Assembly (NCBI RefSeq): GCF_006337065.1
Contig: NZ_CP040872.1
Span: 3,373,204 to 3,437,203 of the forward strand
Origin: Agromyces laixinhei
GTDB taxonomy: Bacteria; Actinomycetota; Actinomycetes; Actinomycetales; Microbacteriaceae
DNA length: 64,000 nt
Direction: 5' to 3'
The translations under genes were made by a program, and so were the position numbers. Below, in pieces: positions 35,014 through 44,356 of the stretch. How positions within the stretch are numbered: position 1 is the first letter of the stretch; the number at the start of each line of letters is the position of its first letter. The notes beneath the pieces are model-generated. The model was not told where the DNA came from. It did no database searches and was given only the letters and a program-made list of their open reading frames with translations.

Positions 35014-36486
35014 CTACTGCAGCGCCGAGGTGAGGCGCGCGACGCCGTCGAGGAACGTCGCAGAACCCGGCTCGCGTTCCCATTCCTCGAGGGTCAGCTG
35101 GCGGCCCGCATCGCGATAGCCCTGCTCGACGGCGCGCATCTGCCGGACGAACGAGCGGCCGCGCACGAGCAGCGAGACCTCGGAGTTCAGGCTGAACGAG
35201 CGGATGTCCATGTTGCTCGACCCGATCACGGCGACGTCGTCGTCGATCGAGAGGTGCTTCGAGTGCAGGATGTACGGGCCGGGGTAGAGCCAGATCTTCA
35301 CGCCCGCCTGCAGCAGCGCGCGGTAGTACGAGCGCTGTGCATGCCAGACGGAGCCCTGGTCGCCGATCTCCGAGACGAAGAGCTGCACGTCGAGTCCGCG
35401 GTAGCAGGCCGAGGTGATCGCGTAGAGCATCGCCTCGTCGGGCACGAAGTACGGGCTCGTGATGATCGCCTGCCGCTGCGCCGAGTTGATGAGCGTGAGG
35501 AAGAGGCGCAGGCCGTTCTCGGCGTCGTAGCCGGGGCCGCTCGGCACGACCTGGCAGACGAGCGAGTCGGGTGAGGCGTCGGCGGGCACGGCCGCGGCCG
35601 GCACGTTCTCCTCCTCACCGAGCAGCTCGTCGGTCTCGAGGTACCAGTCGGAGAGGAACACGGTGTTGACGGCGGTCACGACCGGGCCCGTGACGCGGGT
35701 CACGAGCTCTTGCCACATGAGCCCGCGCTTGATGTTCTTCGGCGAGTTGTAGCTGCGGGCGATGAGGTTCTGCGACCCCATGAAGCCGACGTTCCCGTCG
35801 ACGACGACGAGCTTGCGGTGGTTGCGGAGGTCGGGCCGCTGGTACTGCCCCTTGAGCGGGCGCACCGGCAGCATCGAACTCCACTTCGCGCCGATGCGGT
35901 CGAGCTCTGCGTAGGTCGCATCGTGGCCGGCTGTGCGGTTCGTGGCGACGGCGTCGAGCAGCACGCGCACGGTGACGCCGCGCGCGGCGGCACGCTCCAT
36001 CGCCGCGAAGAAGCCCCTCGTGGTGTCGTCGAACGAGACGATGTAGAACTCGACGTGCACGAAACGGGTGGCGGTGTCGATCTCGGCCGCCATGGCGTCG
36101 ATCGAGGTCTGATAGTCGCCGATGAGCTCGGCCGTGTTGCCGCCGACGGCGGGCAGTGCGCCGAGGGTGCGGTTCTGCTCGGTGAGCGTGGCGAACCACT
36201 CGGGCCACGTCGCGCGGTCGGGGGCGAGGTCGACGCCCTCGGCACGTGCGGCGATCATGGCGTTGATCTCGTGCTGCTTCTCACGCCGCTTCTTCGGCAG
36301 CTTCACGCTGCCGATGAGGAGGAAGAAGAGGATGCCGACGAAGGGGATCAGGAAGATCGCGAGCAGCCACGCCATCGCGGCGGTGGGCTTGCGCCCCCGG
36401 GGCACGATGATCAGCGCAGCGATGCGGATGGCGAGGTCTGCCAGTATCAGCACGCCTCCGATGATCGCGGCGAGCTCCGTGCTCAT
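35014..36486 (-). CDS. cls: Cardiolipin synthase
   Basis: 490 residues. Two N-terminal membrane segments (about 8-30 and 36-62) precede two phospholipase-D domains, each with an HKD motif: HRKLVVVDGNVGFMGSQN and HSKHLSIDDDVAVIGSSNMD. This is the bacterial ClsA layout, which joins two phosphatidylglycerol molecules into cardiolipin and glycerol at the membrane. The length matches the family. It is convergent with the response-regulator gene (5 bp apart) and stands as a single gene. Confidence 0.93.
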   Translation of the reverse strand: MSTELAAIIGGVLILADLAIRIAALIIVPRGRKPTAAMAWLLAIFLIPFVGILFFLLIGSVKLPKKRREKQHEINAMIAARAEGVDLAPDRATWPEWFATLTEQNRTLGALPAVGGNTAELIGDYQTSIDAMAAEIDTATRFVHVEFYIVSFDDTTRGFFAAMERAAARGVTVRVLLDAVATNRTAGHDATYAELDRIGAKWSSMLPVRPLKGQYQRPDLRNHRKLVVVDGNVGFMGSQNLIARSYNSPKNIKRGLMWQELVTRVTGPVVTAVNTVFLSDWYLETDELLGEEENVPAAAVPADASPDSLVCQVVPSGPGYDAENGLRLFLTLINSAQRQAIITSPYFVPDEAMLYAITSACYRGLDVQLFVSEIGDQGSVWHAQRSYYRALLQAGVKIWLYPGPYILHSKHLSIDDDVAVIGSSNMDIRSFSLNSEVSLLVRGRSFVRQMRAVEQGYRDAGRQLTLEEWEREPGSATFLDGVARLTSALQ

Positions 36487-36569
36487 TCGCCACCTCCCCG
36501 GGTCGTCTTGCTCGCCTCTCGCAGGTGCAGAACTGCAGCGGTCGGGAGAAGTGGTCTGAGTATGCCACC

Positions 36570-36585
36570 CCGCCCGGCCGGGCGG
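36570..36585. terminator. GC-rich 16-bp palindrome
   Basis: CCGCCCGGCCGGGCGG is a gapless palindrome 49 bp beyond the phosphodiesterase stop and 84 bp upstream of the cls start, both on the minus strand. It could be a terminator for the phosphodiesterase mRNA. Confidence 0.4.
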
Positions 36586-36633
36586 AAGAGGGCGCAGACA
36601 CCGTGCCGCGCCGTCGGAGCGAGCTCGCGACGC

Positions 36634-37587
36634 TCAGCCGGCGAGCATCGGAGCGGGCACGGTGAACGGCGGCTCATTCGGCACCGGCGGGCTCGCGGCA
36701 TCCCCGATGCCGATGCCGGAAGCGGCGAGGCGCCGCGCGCTCTCTTCGGCGTCGACCCAGTCGAGCGCGGCGTACGCGCCGAGGGGCACGACCGAGTGCA
36801 GCACGGTCGTCGGGTACACGTGCACCAGGTTGAAGGCGCGGGCGCCGTCGCGGCCCCTGGTGCCGCCGACGGGCACGTTGAGGTCTTGCGTGTAGCAACT
36901 GGCCGAGGCGACCGAGACCGGCACACCCGCGAAGGTCGCGGTCGAGGAGTAGTGCAGATGGCCGGCGATGATCGAGCGGATGTCGCTGCCCTCGACGACC
37001 TCGGCGAGCGCGCCCTGATCGCGCAGCTCGACGGCGACCGCGAGGTCGAGCACGCTCGGCATCGGCGGGTGGTGCATGGCGAGGACCGTGCCGTGCGGCG
37101 CCGGAATCGAGAGCTCCTCGGCGAGCCAGTCGAGCTGCTCGGGAGCGATCGCCCCGTGGTGATGACCCGGCACCGTGGAGTCGAGCGTGATGACGCGCAA
37201 CCCGTTGACGTCGTCGACCCGGTCGACCGGTCGCGCGTCGCCGCGCTCGCCCAGCAGCCCGCTCCGGAACGCCGCACGGTCGTCGTGGTTGCCCATGACC
37301 CAGATGACCCGGGCGCCCAGCCGTTCGGCGACGGGGTCGACGATGCGCCGGATGCGGTCGTATGCATCTGGCTCGCCCTTGTCGGCGAGGTCGCCCGTGA
37401 AGACGATCGCCTCGGGGCGGCCGCCCGATGCCTCGAACTCCTCGAACAGAGCCTCGAGGTGCCGCTCGCTCGAGACCCGGTCGTAGAGCATGCCGCCGCC
37501 GGCGAGCATGTGGGTGTCGCTGATATGGAGGAGGAAGTGGTCCGGCCGGGGGTACTCGGCCGTACGGGTGATCACGATTCGTCCCAT
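36634..37587 (-). CDS. CpdA-like calcineurin-type phosphodiesterase
   Basis: 317 residues. The metallophosphoesterase motifs are complete: [12 protein letters not shown] (D-x-H), [10 protein letters not shown] (GD), VMGNHDDR (GNHD), AMHHPPMP (H) and AGHLHYSS (GHxH). The order and spacing match class III cyclic nucleotide phosphodiesterases such as CpdA, so it may hydrolyse cAMP, but other phosphodiesters are possible. The start at 37587 is chosen because the upstream extension has no similarity; no clear Shine-Dalgarno is present. The C-terminal tail ([16 protein letters not shown]) is Pro-rich. Confidence 0.83.
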   Translation of the reverse strand: MGRIVITRTAEYPRPDHFLLHISDTHMLAGGGMLYDRVSSERHLEALFEEFEASGGRPEAIVFTGDLADKGEPDAYDRIRRIVDPVAERLGARVIWVMGNHDDRAAFRSGLLGERGDARPVDRVDDVNGLRVITLDSTVPGHHHGAIAPEQLDWLAEELSIPAPHGTVLAMHHPPMPSVLDLAVAVELRDQGALAEVVEGSDIRSIIAGHLHYSSTATFAGVPVSVASASCYTQDLNVPVGGTRGRDGARAFNLVHVYPTTVLHSVVPLGAYAALDWVDAEESARRLAASGIGIGDAASPPVPNEPPFTVPAPMLAG

Positions 37588-37760
37588 CGATCGGAGGTCG
37601 ACGCGCAACCTCGGGCGTCTGGCATGCACACTAGCCGACCACGCGATTCTGAACGGCGCATGAACGCGGCATGTGCCGGAGTCTCGAATCCAGCTTCGGA
37701 GCACGGCGCGGGTTAGGCTCGGATCGTGTCCGTCAGAACCACGCACCACCGGCGGCCTGC

Positions 37761-39329
37761 ATGAGCCGGCACCACCTGCCCGACGGCCGGCACTTCGCCG
37801 TCACGTGGTCGATCCCCGACGACTTCGGCGGAATGACCGACGCGCTGCTGCGCCGATCAGCGGCCTTCGACCGCGTCGACGGCGTCGAGGTCGAGGTGCT
37901 CACCTTCGATGCTCGGCCCGACACCCCCGATGTCGAACACGCCCTTCGCGAGCGCGGGGCGCTGACGCCCGGGGTGCGGGTCTCGAACCTCTACGACTGG
38001 CTTCGGACGCATCCGCTGCCCGGCGGGTCGCTTCGCCTCGACCGCGACGTGTTCACCCCGCTCACCCCTGACGAGCCGGCGGATGCCGCGCGGCGCGGTG
38101 ACCTCGTGACGAGTCGTTCGCGGCTCGGGGCCGACGGCAGCCCGCTGCAGACCGACCACTACCGCGACGACGGCACGCTGCTATTGAGCGACCGCAGAGA
38201 CGCCAGGGAACGCGGCGTGCCCGGCGGCCGATCCGTGGTGCTGTGCGACCGCGAGGGCCGGCCGGTGCGCTCATGGCGTCAGGTGTGGCCGCTCTACCGC
38301 GCCTGGCTCGACGCACTGACCGCGGGCGAGCAGAGCTTCATGATCATCGACAGCAAGACCGTTGCTCCGTTCATGCTCGACTACCGTCGCCCGCACGTGA
38401 TCAACGCGCATGTCGTGCATGCCTCGCACCATTCGCCAGAGGGCGACGACCACCCGATCCGCCGGTCGCGGCGCGAAGCGCTCGAGCGCATCGACGACTT
38501 CGACCTCGTGGCGGTGCTCTCGCACCGGCAACGCGCCGATCTCGAACAGCTCGTGGGCCGACACGAGCAGCTCGTGGTGATCCCGAATCCACGGCCGGCG
38601 CCGCCGATGATGCAGCCGCAGGTGGCGCCGCCCTCCTCGCGGCCCCGCGACCCGGCCCGCGGCATCGTGCTCGCGGCGCTCACCCGGCGCAAGCGGGTCT
38701 CGCACGCGGTCGACGCGATCCAGGCGGCCGGTCCACTGGCCGGCGCGAGCGTGCGCCTCGACGTCTACGGCGACGGCGAGAGCCGTGCGGCCCTCGAGCG
38801 TCGCATCGTCGACCGGGCGGTGGTCTCGCTCCACGGCTACGATCCCGACGCGCGCCGGCACCTCTCGAGCGCGTCGTTCCTCCTGCTGACCTCGCACTCC
38901 GAGGGGTTCCCGCTCGTGCTCGTCGAGGCCATGGCCGCCGGGTGCCTGCCGATCGCCTACGACATCCCCTACGGCCCGGCCGACCTCATCCGCGACGGAC
39001 GAAACGGCTTCCTCGTGCCCGCCGGCGATGTCGACGCCCTCACCGATGCGATCGTTCGACTGCAACGGATGTCGCCGCGACGGGTCGCCCGCATGCGGGC
39101 CGCCGCGGTGCGGAGCGCCCGCCGGTTCGACGAAGAGCGGGTGACCCGTATCTGGGCACGTGAACTCCGCCGGGCCGTGGCTCGGCGCGAGTCTCGGCAC
39201 GGGAGACTGTTCCGCGGCGCTCGCAACCTGGCCGCGAAGGTGCCGATGCCCCGGCGGGTGCGCTCGCTCGGCGCCCGCGGCGTCGCCGGGATCGACCGGG
39301 TCGCGCGGTCGATCAGGCGCTCGCGCTGA
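37761..39329 (+). CDS. GT4-type glycosyltransferase, TagE-like
   Basis: 522 residues from the ATG at 37761. The GT-B C-terminal half shows [56 protein letters not shown] and [20 protein letters not shown]. The E-x7-E motif and the DIPYGP stretch are typical of TagE, the enzyme that glucosylates poly(glycerol-phosphate) teichoic acid. The basic C-terminal tail (from about 455) may bind the membrane. Together with the Stealth gene it suggests a phosphate-linked wall polymer, though no assembly operon is seen here. The alternative starts upstream lack a ribosome-binding site. Confidence 0.82.
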   Translation: MSRHHLPDGRHFAVTWSIPDDFGGMTDALLRRSAAFDRVDGVEVEVLTFDARPDTPDVEHALRERGALTPGVRVSNLYDWLRTHPLPGGSLRLDRDVFTPLTPDEPADAARRGDLVTSRSRLGADGSPLQTDHYRDDGTLLLSDRRDARERGVPGGRSVVLCDREGRPVRSWRQVWPLYRAWLDALTAGEQSFMIIDSKTVAPFMLDYRRPHVINAHVVHASHHSPEGDDHPIRRSRREALERIDDFDLVAVLSHRQRADLEQLVGRHEQLVVIPNPRPAPPMMQPQVAPPSSRPRDPARGIVLAALTRRKRVSHAVDAIQAAGPLAGASVRLDVYGDGESRAALERRIVDRAVVSLHGYDPDARRHLSSASFLLLTSHSEGFPLVLVEAMAAGCLPIAYDIPYGPADLIRDGRNGFLVPAGDVDALTDAIVRLQRMSPRRVARMRAAAVRSARRFDEERVTRIWARELRRAVARRESRHGRLFRGARNLAAKVPMPRRVRSLGARGVAGIDRVARSIRRSR

Positions 39330-39362
39330 AGCGGTCGGTCGATGGCGCGGCCCCCGCCGGTT

Positions 39363-39776
39363 TCAGGAATCCGACCGCCGTCGGAACAGCAGCCGCTGCG
39401 CCGCGAACGCGAGCAACGCGCCGACCGCGTAGGCGAGCAGGTCGATCGGGTCGAACGAACTGCCGAAGACGAGGCGGGCCGGTGGGAACACCTCGACGAG
39501 CCGCTGCGGCAACCCGGTGAGCTGGAGGAGTTCGATCGTCGCCGCAACGGCGAACGCCGCTGCCGCGCTCGTCGCGTCGCCCAGTCGCGGCCAGACTGCA
39601 CGGAGCAGGAACGCGATGAGCCCCACGTAGAGCACGCTGCCGAGGAGATCGACGACCACCGTGCGTGGCACGAACTGCAGGCCCGCGCCGATCGCGAGGC
39701 AGGCGACCGCGGCCACGAGCGCTCGCACACGGAGGCACGCAGCACCGATCGACGCCGGCGCCTGCTGCGCGCTCAC
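39363..39776 (-). CDS. DUF2809/VanZ-like membrane protein
   Basis: 137 residues with four hydrophobic segments. IELLQLTGLPQRLVEVFPPA and FGSSFDPIDLLAYAVGALLA form the conserved end of DUF2809, a small VanZ-related family of unknown function. The start overlaps the helicase stop by 4 bp (39773-39776), so it is translated from the helicase mRNA. It is convergent with the TagE-like gene, 33 bp away. Confidence 0.8.
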   Translation of the reverse strand: MSAQQAPASIGAACLRVRALVAAVACLAIGAGLQFVPRTVVVDLLGSVLYVGLIAFLLRAVWPRLGDATSAAAAFAVAATIELLQLTGLPQRLVEVFPPARLVFGSSFDPIDLLAYAVGALLAFAAQRLLFRRRSDS

Positions 39777-41596
39777 CCCTTGTGACGGGGCTTGCGGAAC
39801 GGCTTGCCGCCGTCGCCGTGGCGATCGCCGCCGCGATCGCGATCATTCGAGCGCCGCGCCGGGCCGCCGCGATCGGGCCGCAGCTCGATGAGCCGCCCCG
39901 AGATGCGGGTGGCGTCGAGTCGCTCGAGCGTCTCTCGCGGCAGGTCGGCCGGCAACTCGACGAGTGAGAACTCGGGGCGGATCTGGATCGCGCCGAAATC
40001 CTCGCGACTGAGACCGCCTTCGTTCGCGAGTGCGCCGACGATCTGGCGCGGTTCGACCTTGTGGCGCTTGCCGACGGCGATGCGGTAGGTCGCCATCGGG
40101 CCGCTGCTCGGCCGCTGGCGGCGCTCGGGGCGGCTGCCGCGATCGAAGCGGTCGCCGCGATCGAAGCGGTCGGGTCGGTCGCCGCGGGGCGGGCGCTCGG
40201 TCCACTCACGCTCGGCACGCTTCGGGCGCTCGGGCTCGGGCTCCAGCAGGAGGGGCGATTCGCCCTGCGCCACGACGGCGAGTGCGGCCGCGACATCCGC
40301 TTCGGGCACATCGTGATTACGTACGTAGTGGGCGATGATGTCGCGGAACCCGTTGATGCGCTCGTTCTGGTCGAGCGCCGCGGTGATGCGGTCGTCGAAG
40401 CGGGCGAGGCGCGTGACGTTGACGTCGTCAACGCTCGGCAGCTGCATCTGCACGATCGGCTGACGCGTGGCCTTCTCGATGCGGGCGAGGAGGCCCCGCT
40501 CGCGCGGGGTGACGAAGCTGATCGCGTCGCCCGTGCGGCCGGCACGCCCCGTGCGGCCGATGCGGTGCACGTAGGGCTCGCTGTCGGGCGGGATGTCGAA
40601 GTTCACCACGTGGCTGATGCGCTCGACGTCGAGGCCGCGCGCCGCGACATCCGTGGCGACCAGGATGTCGAGCTTGCCCGACTTCAACTGGTTCACCGTG
40701 CGCTCACGCTGCACCTGTGCGATGTCGCCGTTGATCGCGGCGGCCGAGTACCCGCGGGCACGGAGCTTCTCGGCGAGCTCTTCGGTGACGCTCTTCGTGC
40801 GCACGAAGACGATCATGCCCTCGAAGTTCTCGACCTCGAGGATGCGGGTGAGGGCGTCGACCTTCTGCTGGTACGACACGATGAGGTAGCGCTGGCTGAT
40901 GTTCGCCGACGTCTGCGTCTTCGTCTTGACGGTGATCTCTTGGGGATCGTTCAGGTACTGCTTCGACATGCGACGGATCGCGGCGGGCATGGTCGCGGAG
41001 AACAGCGCGACCTGCTTGGTGTCGGGGGTGTCGGCGAGGATCGTCTCGACATCTTCGGCGAAGCCCATCTTCAGCATCTCGTCGGCCTCGTCGAGCACGA
41101 GGTAGGTGAGTTCCGAGAGGTCGAGGGTGCCCTTGTCGAGGTGGTCCATGATGCGGCCCGGGGTGCCGACGACGATGTGCACTCCGCGGCGCAGCGCCGA
41201 GAGCTGCACCCCGTAGCCCTGACCGCCGTAGACGGGCAGGATGTGCACGCCCTTGAGGTGCGCGGCGTACTTCTCGAACGCCTCGCAGACCTGGAGTGCG
41301 AGCTCGCGCGTGGGGGCCAGCACGAGGGCCTGCGGCGTCTTCTGGGAGAGGTCGAGGCGCGCCAGGATGGGCAGCGCGAACGCGGCCGTCTTGCCGGTGC
41401 CGGTCTGCGCGAGGCCGACCACGTCGCGCCCCTCGAGCAGGGTCGGGATCGTTGCGGCCTGGATCGCGGAGGGCGTCTCGTAACCGACGTCGGCGAGCGC
41501 CTTGAGCACCGCGCCATCGAGGCCGAGGTCGGAGAATGTCGTCGCGGCGGGCTCTTCAGGGGCCACTGCCGGGGCGGAAAGGTCTTCGGAAGTCAC
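39773..41596 (-). CDS. deaD: DEAD-box RNA helicase with DbpA-type RNA-binding domain (DeaD/CsdA group)
   Basis: 607 residues. Q motif FSDLGLDGAVLKALADVGYE, motif I AQTGTGKT, Ia PTRELALQV, II VLDEADEM, III FSATMP, VI HRIGRTGRAGR. After an Arg/Asp-rich linker (RPDRFDRGDRFDRG) comes the DbpA/CsdA C-terminal domain (YRIAVGKRHKVEPRQIVGAL) and an Arg/Gly tail. It remodels RNA duplexes in ribosome assembly, mRNA decay or cold adaptation. It is the first gene of a two-gene unit with the DUF2809 gene. Confidence 0.93.
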   Translation of the reverse strand: MTSEDLSAPAVAPEEPAATTFSDLGLDGAVLKALADVGYETPSAIQAATIPTLLEGRDVVGLAQTGTGKTAAFALPILARLDLSQKTPQALVLAPTRELALQVCEAFEKYAAHLKGVHILPVYGGQGYGVQLSALRRGVHIVVGTPGRIMDHLDKGTLDLSELTYLVLDEADEMLKMGFAEDVETILADTPDTKQVALFSATMPAAIRRMSKQYLNDPQEITVKTKTQTSANISQRYLIVSYQQKVDALTRILEVENFEGMIVFVRTKSVTEELAEKLRARGYSAAAINGDIAQVQRERTVNQLKSGKLDILVATDVAARGLDVERISHVVNFDIPPDSEPYVHRIGRTGRAGRTGDAISFVTPRERGLLARIEKATRQPIVQMQLPSVDDVNVTRLARFDDRITAALDQNERINGFRDIIAHYVRNHDVPEADVAAALAVVAQGESPLLLEPEPERPKRAEREWTERPPRGDRPDRFDRGDRFDRGSRPERRQRPSSGPMATYRIAVGKRHKVEPRQIVGALANEGGLSREDFGAIQIRPEFSLVELPADLPRETLERLDATRISGRLIELRPDRGGPARRSNDRDRGGDRHGDGGKPFRKPRHKG

Positions 41597-41670
41597 CCTT
41601 CAGAGTAGACCGCCGGGCTGGGAAGCCGCACGGAGCGCGACTGAAGCGGTCGCTTCCGATGTTTCCCGGC

Positions 41671-41710
41671 GGCTCGCGGCGGCTCGCGGCGGCTCGCGGC
41701 GGCTCGCGGC
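41671..41710. repeat. Four 10-bp tandem repeats
   Basis: GGCTCGCGGC is repeated four times without change, 75 bp upstream of the helicase start, between divergent genes. Repeat number may vary among strains and could alter promoter spacing for the helicase or the HesB-like gene. Confidence 0.75.
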
Positions 41711-41815
41711 CCGAGGTCGCACAGTATGCGGCCTCCACGCGCCGAACGCAAGGGGTGGCGAAATGCCCGCGAATAGGGAATCGTGGCCGGTTCGTGATCG
41801 CAGAGGAGGATCAGC

Positions 41816-42103
41816 ATGCTGACAATGACCGATACCGCAAGCACGGTCGTCAAGGAGATCGTCTCCCGGAACGGCGGCCCCGACAGCGCCGGACTGCGCA
41901 TCGAGGCCGAGGACGGCGGCGGCACGGAGTTCGCCGTGGCGATCGTCCCGACTCCAGAGGAGAGCGACGTCGTCGTCGAGCAGGATGGCGCGCGCGTCTT
42001 CCTCGGAACGGTGGCCACGAAGTCGCTCGACGACAAGACGCTCGACGCTCGGGTCGCCGACGACGGCCGCGTCGCGTTCGACATCATGCCGCAGCAACCC
42101 TGA
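41816..42103 (+). CDS. HesB/IscA-fold protein lacking cysteines
   Basis: 95 residues. VVKEIVSRNGGPDSAGLRIE, VVVEQDGARVFLG and LDDKTLDARVADDGRVAFDI follow the HesB/IscA A-type carrier fold, but none of the three cluster-binding Cys is present; the protein has no Cys at all. It cannot bind Fe-S in the usual way. Similar proteins are annotated as HesB-like in actinobacteria. GAGGAGGA lies 5 bases before the ATG, suggesting strong translation. A strong terminator follows at 42120-42149. Confidence 0.75.
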   Translation: MLTMTDTASTVVKEIVSRNGGPDSAGLRIEAEDGGGTEFAVAIVPTPEESDVVVEQDGARVFLGTVATKSLDDKTLDARVADDGRVAFDIMPQQP

Positions 42104-42119
42104 CCGGATGCCGCGCCGG

Positions 42120-42149
42120 CGCCCCCGCGATCCTCGGATCGCGGGGGCG
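42120..42149 (+). terminator. Strong hairpin terminator after the HesB-like gene
   Basis: CGCCCCCGCGATCC (42120-42133), 2-base loop, GGATCGCGGGGGCG (42136-42149), then TTCGTCTG. It starts 17 bp after the stop. Confidence 0.85.
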
Positions 42150-42267
42150 TTCGTCTGTACGCCCGAGCGCGCGCCTCGACCTCCGATATCGTATGGTCAG
42201 CGGCGCCGCGGACGCCGCGTGCCGTTCAGGTGTCGCGGTGTCGCCACCAGTCAGGGGGTGCAGCGGA

Positions 42268-42936
42268 ATGCTGCAGGCAATCGGGCACATCCTTCCGATC
42301 GCGCTCGCCGTCGCGATCAGTTCCGTGCCGATCATGGCGACGATCGTCATCCTGCTCTCGCCGCGGCGCGGAGCGTCCGCCGCTCCCTTCCTCATCGGGT
42401 GGGTGCTCGGCATGGTCATGCTGGTCGTCATCACCACCCTCTCGGCGCAGGCAGTGCCGACGCCACGTTCCGATCGGCAGCCGGCCACGGCGGTCGGCAT
42501 CGCCGAGATCGCCGTCGGCGCGGCTCTCATCGTCATCGCGATCGTCTCGTGGCGACGCGCCCGACGGAATCCGGTCGACGGCATGCCCGCCTGGCTCGGC
42601 AAGCTGACCTCCATCGGACCGTGGAGCGCGTTCGGCCTGGGAGCGGCCCTGAACATCCGCCCCAAAGAGATCCTGCTCGCGATCGCGGCCGGTCTCGCCG
42701 TGCGCGGTGCCGGTCTCACCGTCACCGAGTCGGTGATCGCGATCGTCGTCTACACGGTCATCGGGGCATCCACCGTGGCGGTGCCGGTCATCGCGACGCT
42801 CGTCGATGCGAAGGGCATGCAGCCCAGACTGCTGTCGATGCAGGAGTGGCTCGGCCGCAACAACAGGGTCGTGACGTCGCTCATCCTGCTGCTCGTCGGC
42901 GTGTTCATCATCGGGTCGGGGATCGCCCGGCTGTGA
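42268..42936 (+). CDS. GAP (Sap) family lipid-addressing membrane protein
   Basis: 222 residues with six hydrophobic segments, starting LPIALAVAISSVPIMATIVI, LLSPRRGASAAPFLIGWVLG, which is the GAP/Sap (sulfolipid-1-addressing protein) family pattern. Mycobacterial members help move glycolipids across the membrane; here the cargo is unknown. The ATG at 42268 follows AGGGGGTG. The stop lies 33 bp from the convergent serine hydrolase. The Lys/Arg-rich cytoplasmic loop (WRRARRNPVDGMPAW) lies in the middle. Confidence 0.82.
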   Translation: MLQAIGHILPIALAVAISSVPIMATIVILLSPRRGASAAPFLIGWVLGMVMLVVITTLSAQAVPTPRSDRQPATAVGIAEIAVGAALIVIAIVSWRRARRNPVDGMPAWLGKLTSIGPWSAFGLGAALNIRPKEILLAIAAGLAVRGAGLTVTESVIAIVVYTVIGASTVAVPVIATLVDAKGMQPRLLSMQEWLGRNNRVVTSLILLLVGVFIIGSGIARL

Positions 42937-42969
42937 CGGCACCCCCGGCCGGGTGAGTCGCCTCGGTCA

Positions 42970-44340
42970 TCATGCACGCCGCATGAATCGGAGTCCGAAC
43001 TGCACGCCGAGCCCTGCGGCATCCGGAACCAGCGTGCGCCAGAACGACTCGCCATCGCGTTGCCACACGAATCCGGCACCGGATGCTGCGGGAACGACGG
43101 CCGACCCGATGGCGGGATTCTCTCCCGCCTCGAGGAGCTCCGCTGCGGCACGCCGGCCGTCGACGTCGATGACGAGGTCGCTGTCGCCATTGCGGTACCT
43201 CCCCGCAGCGCCGGAGGGGAACAGGCCCGAGGTGCCGTCGGCCGCGGCGACGTCGGCGGGGGCGGGTGCGACCGGACCGTTCAGGCCGGCAACCTCGCGC
43301 GCGAGCATCGGCATCAGCTCGTCGAAGAAGGGACGCGCACGCCCGCCGTTCGTCAGGAGCACGAACGCGCAACCCGCGGATGGCACGGCGCGCGCGAAGG
43401 CGAACTGCCCGTTCGTGCCGCCGTCGTGCCCGAACACCTTCGCGTCATCCCAGCGTTCGATCATCCAGCCGAGACCCCAAGCGTCGATGCCGGGCACGGC
43501 GGTGCGGATGGCGGGCGAGCACATCGCCGCGACCGTCGCCGCGGACAGCACCCGCTGCCCGTCGCCGGTCGTGCCGCCGCGCATCGTCATCGCCAGGAGA
43601 TCGAGCACGCTCGCGGCATCCGTCGTGAGAATGCCGGCCGGTGCCATGCCGGGCGGAATCGACCACGGCTCCGCCCGGGTGAGCCGACCGTCCGCCCGGA
43701 AGACATGGCCGATGGCCGGAGCCTCGACATCTTCGGCGCGGGTCGGGGCGGCAACCCGCTCGAGGCCGAGCGGGCGGTCGATCAGCTCGTGCACGACCCG
43801 ACGCCATGGCATGCCGGCGGCGACCTCGATCGCTCGCCCCGCGATGACGTAGCCGGCGTTGCCGTACGAGAACCGTTCGCGGAGCGGGTGCACCTGCTCG
43901 GCATCGCCGAGGTCGTCGACGTATCGGGCGATGGCGAGGTCGTCGTCGCCGGTCTCGCGGAATCGGTCGCCCACGATGCCGCTGCGATGGGCGAGCAGGT
44001 CGGCGAGCGTCACTTCTTCGGCGACCGCGGGATCGGCGAGGGCGAGCGACGGCAGCACCGCACGCACCGGTGCCGCGACCGAGAGAACGCCCAGTTCGTC
44101 CAGCCGCAAAGCGGCGGCGGCCGTCCACGCCTTCGTGATCGACCCGATCTGGAACGAGGAGTCGCGACGCACCGGGTCGCCCGTGGCGATGTCGAGCACT
44201 CCGCTCTCGACGAGCGTTCGGTCGTGTTCGTCACCGCCGCGGCCGAGCCGGAGGATGCCGAGTTGCGCACCCGGTACGTCATGACGCTGCCGGAGCCGAT
44301 CGAGTTCGTTCCGCCATCCGTCGGCGTCGCCCGCCGTCAT
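42970..44340 (-). CDS. Class C beta-lactamase-fold serine hydrolase
   Basis: 456 residues. SITK (Ser67, Lys70) is the S-x-x-K nucleophile motif and YGN in FSYGNAGYVIAG the second motif; a lipocalin-like C-terminal domain follows about residue 340. There is no signal peptide, so it is cytoplasmic. Family members include DD-peptidases, D-aminopeptidases, esterases and beta-lactamases. It lies 16 bp after the dppF-like gene at the end of the dipeptide transporter operon, where a D-peptidase acting on imported peptides fits best. The start at 44340 is chosen because the upstream extension overlaps dppF antisense-free coding and looks unrelated. Confidence 0.82.
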   Translation of the reverse strand: MTAGDADGWRNELDRLRQRHDVPGAQLGILRLGRGGDEHDRTLVESGVLDIATGDPVRRDSSFQIGSITKAWTAAAALRLDELGVLSVAAPVRAVLPSLALADPAVAEEVTLADLLAHRSGIVGDRFRETGDDDLAIARYVDDLGDAEQVHPLRERFSYGNAGYVIAGRAIEVAAGMPWRRVVHELIDRPLGLERVAAPTRAEDVEAPAIGHVFRADGRLTRAEPWSIPPGMAPAGILTTDAASVLDLLAMTMRGGTTGDGQRVLSAATVAAMCSPAIRTAVPGIDAWGLGWMIERWDDAKVFGHDGGTNGQFAFARAVPSAGCAFVLLTNGGRARPFFDELMPMLAREVAGLNGPVAPAPADVAAADGTSGLFPSGAAGRYRNGDSDLVIDVDGRRAAAELLEAGENPAIGSAVVPAASGAGFVWQRDGESFWRTLVPDAAGLGVQFGLRFMRRA

Positions 44341-44356
44341 CGCGCGCTGCTCGCGG

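Noticed and set aside
40061..41608. 515-codon plus-strand frame opposite the helicase
   Set aside because: It lacks motifs and ribosome-binding site while the minus strand has all DEAD-box motifs.
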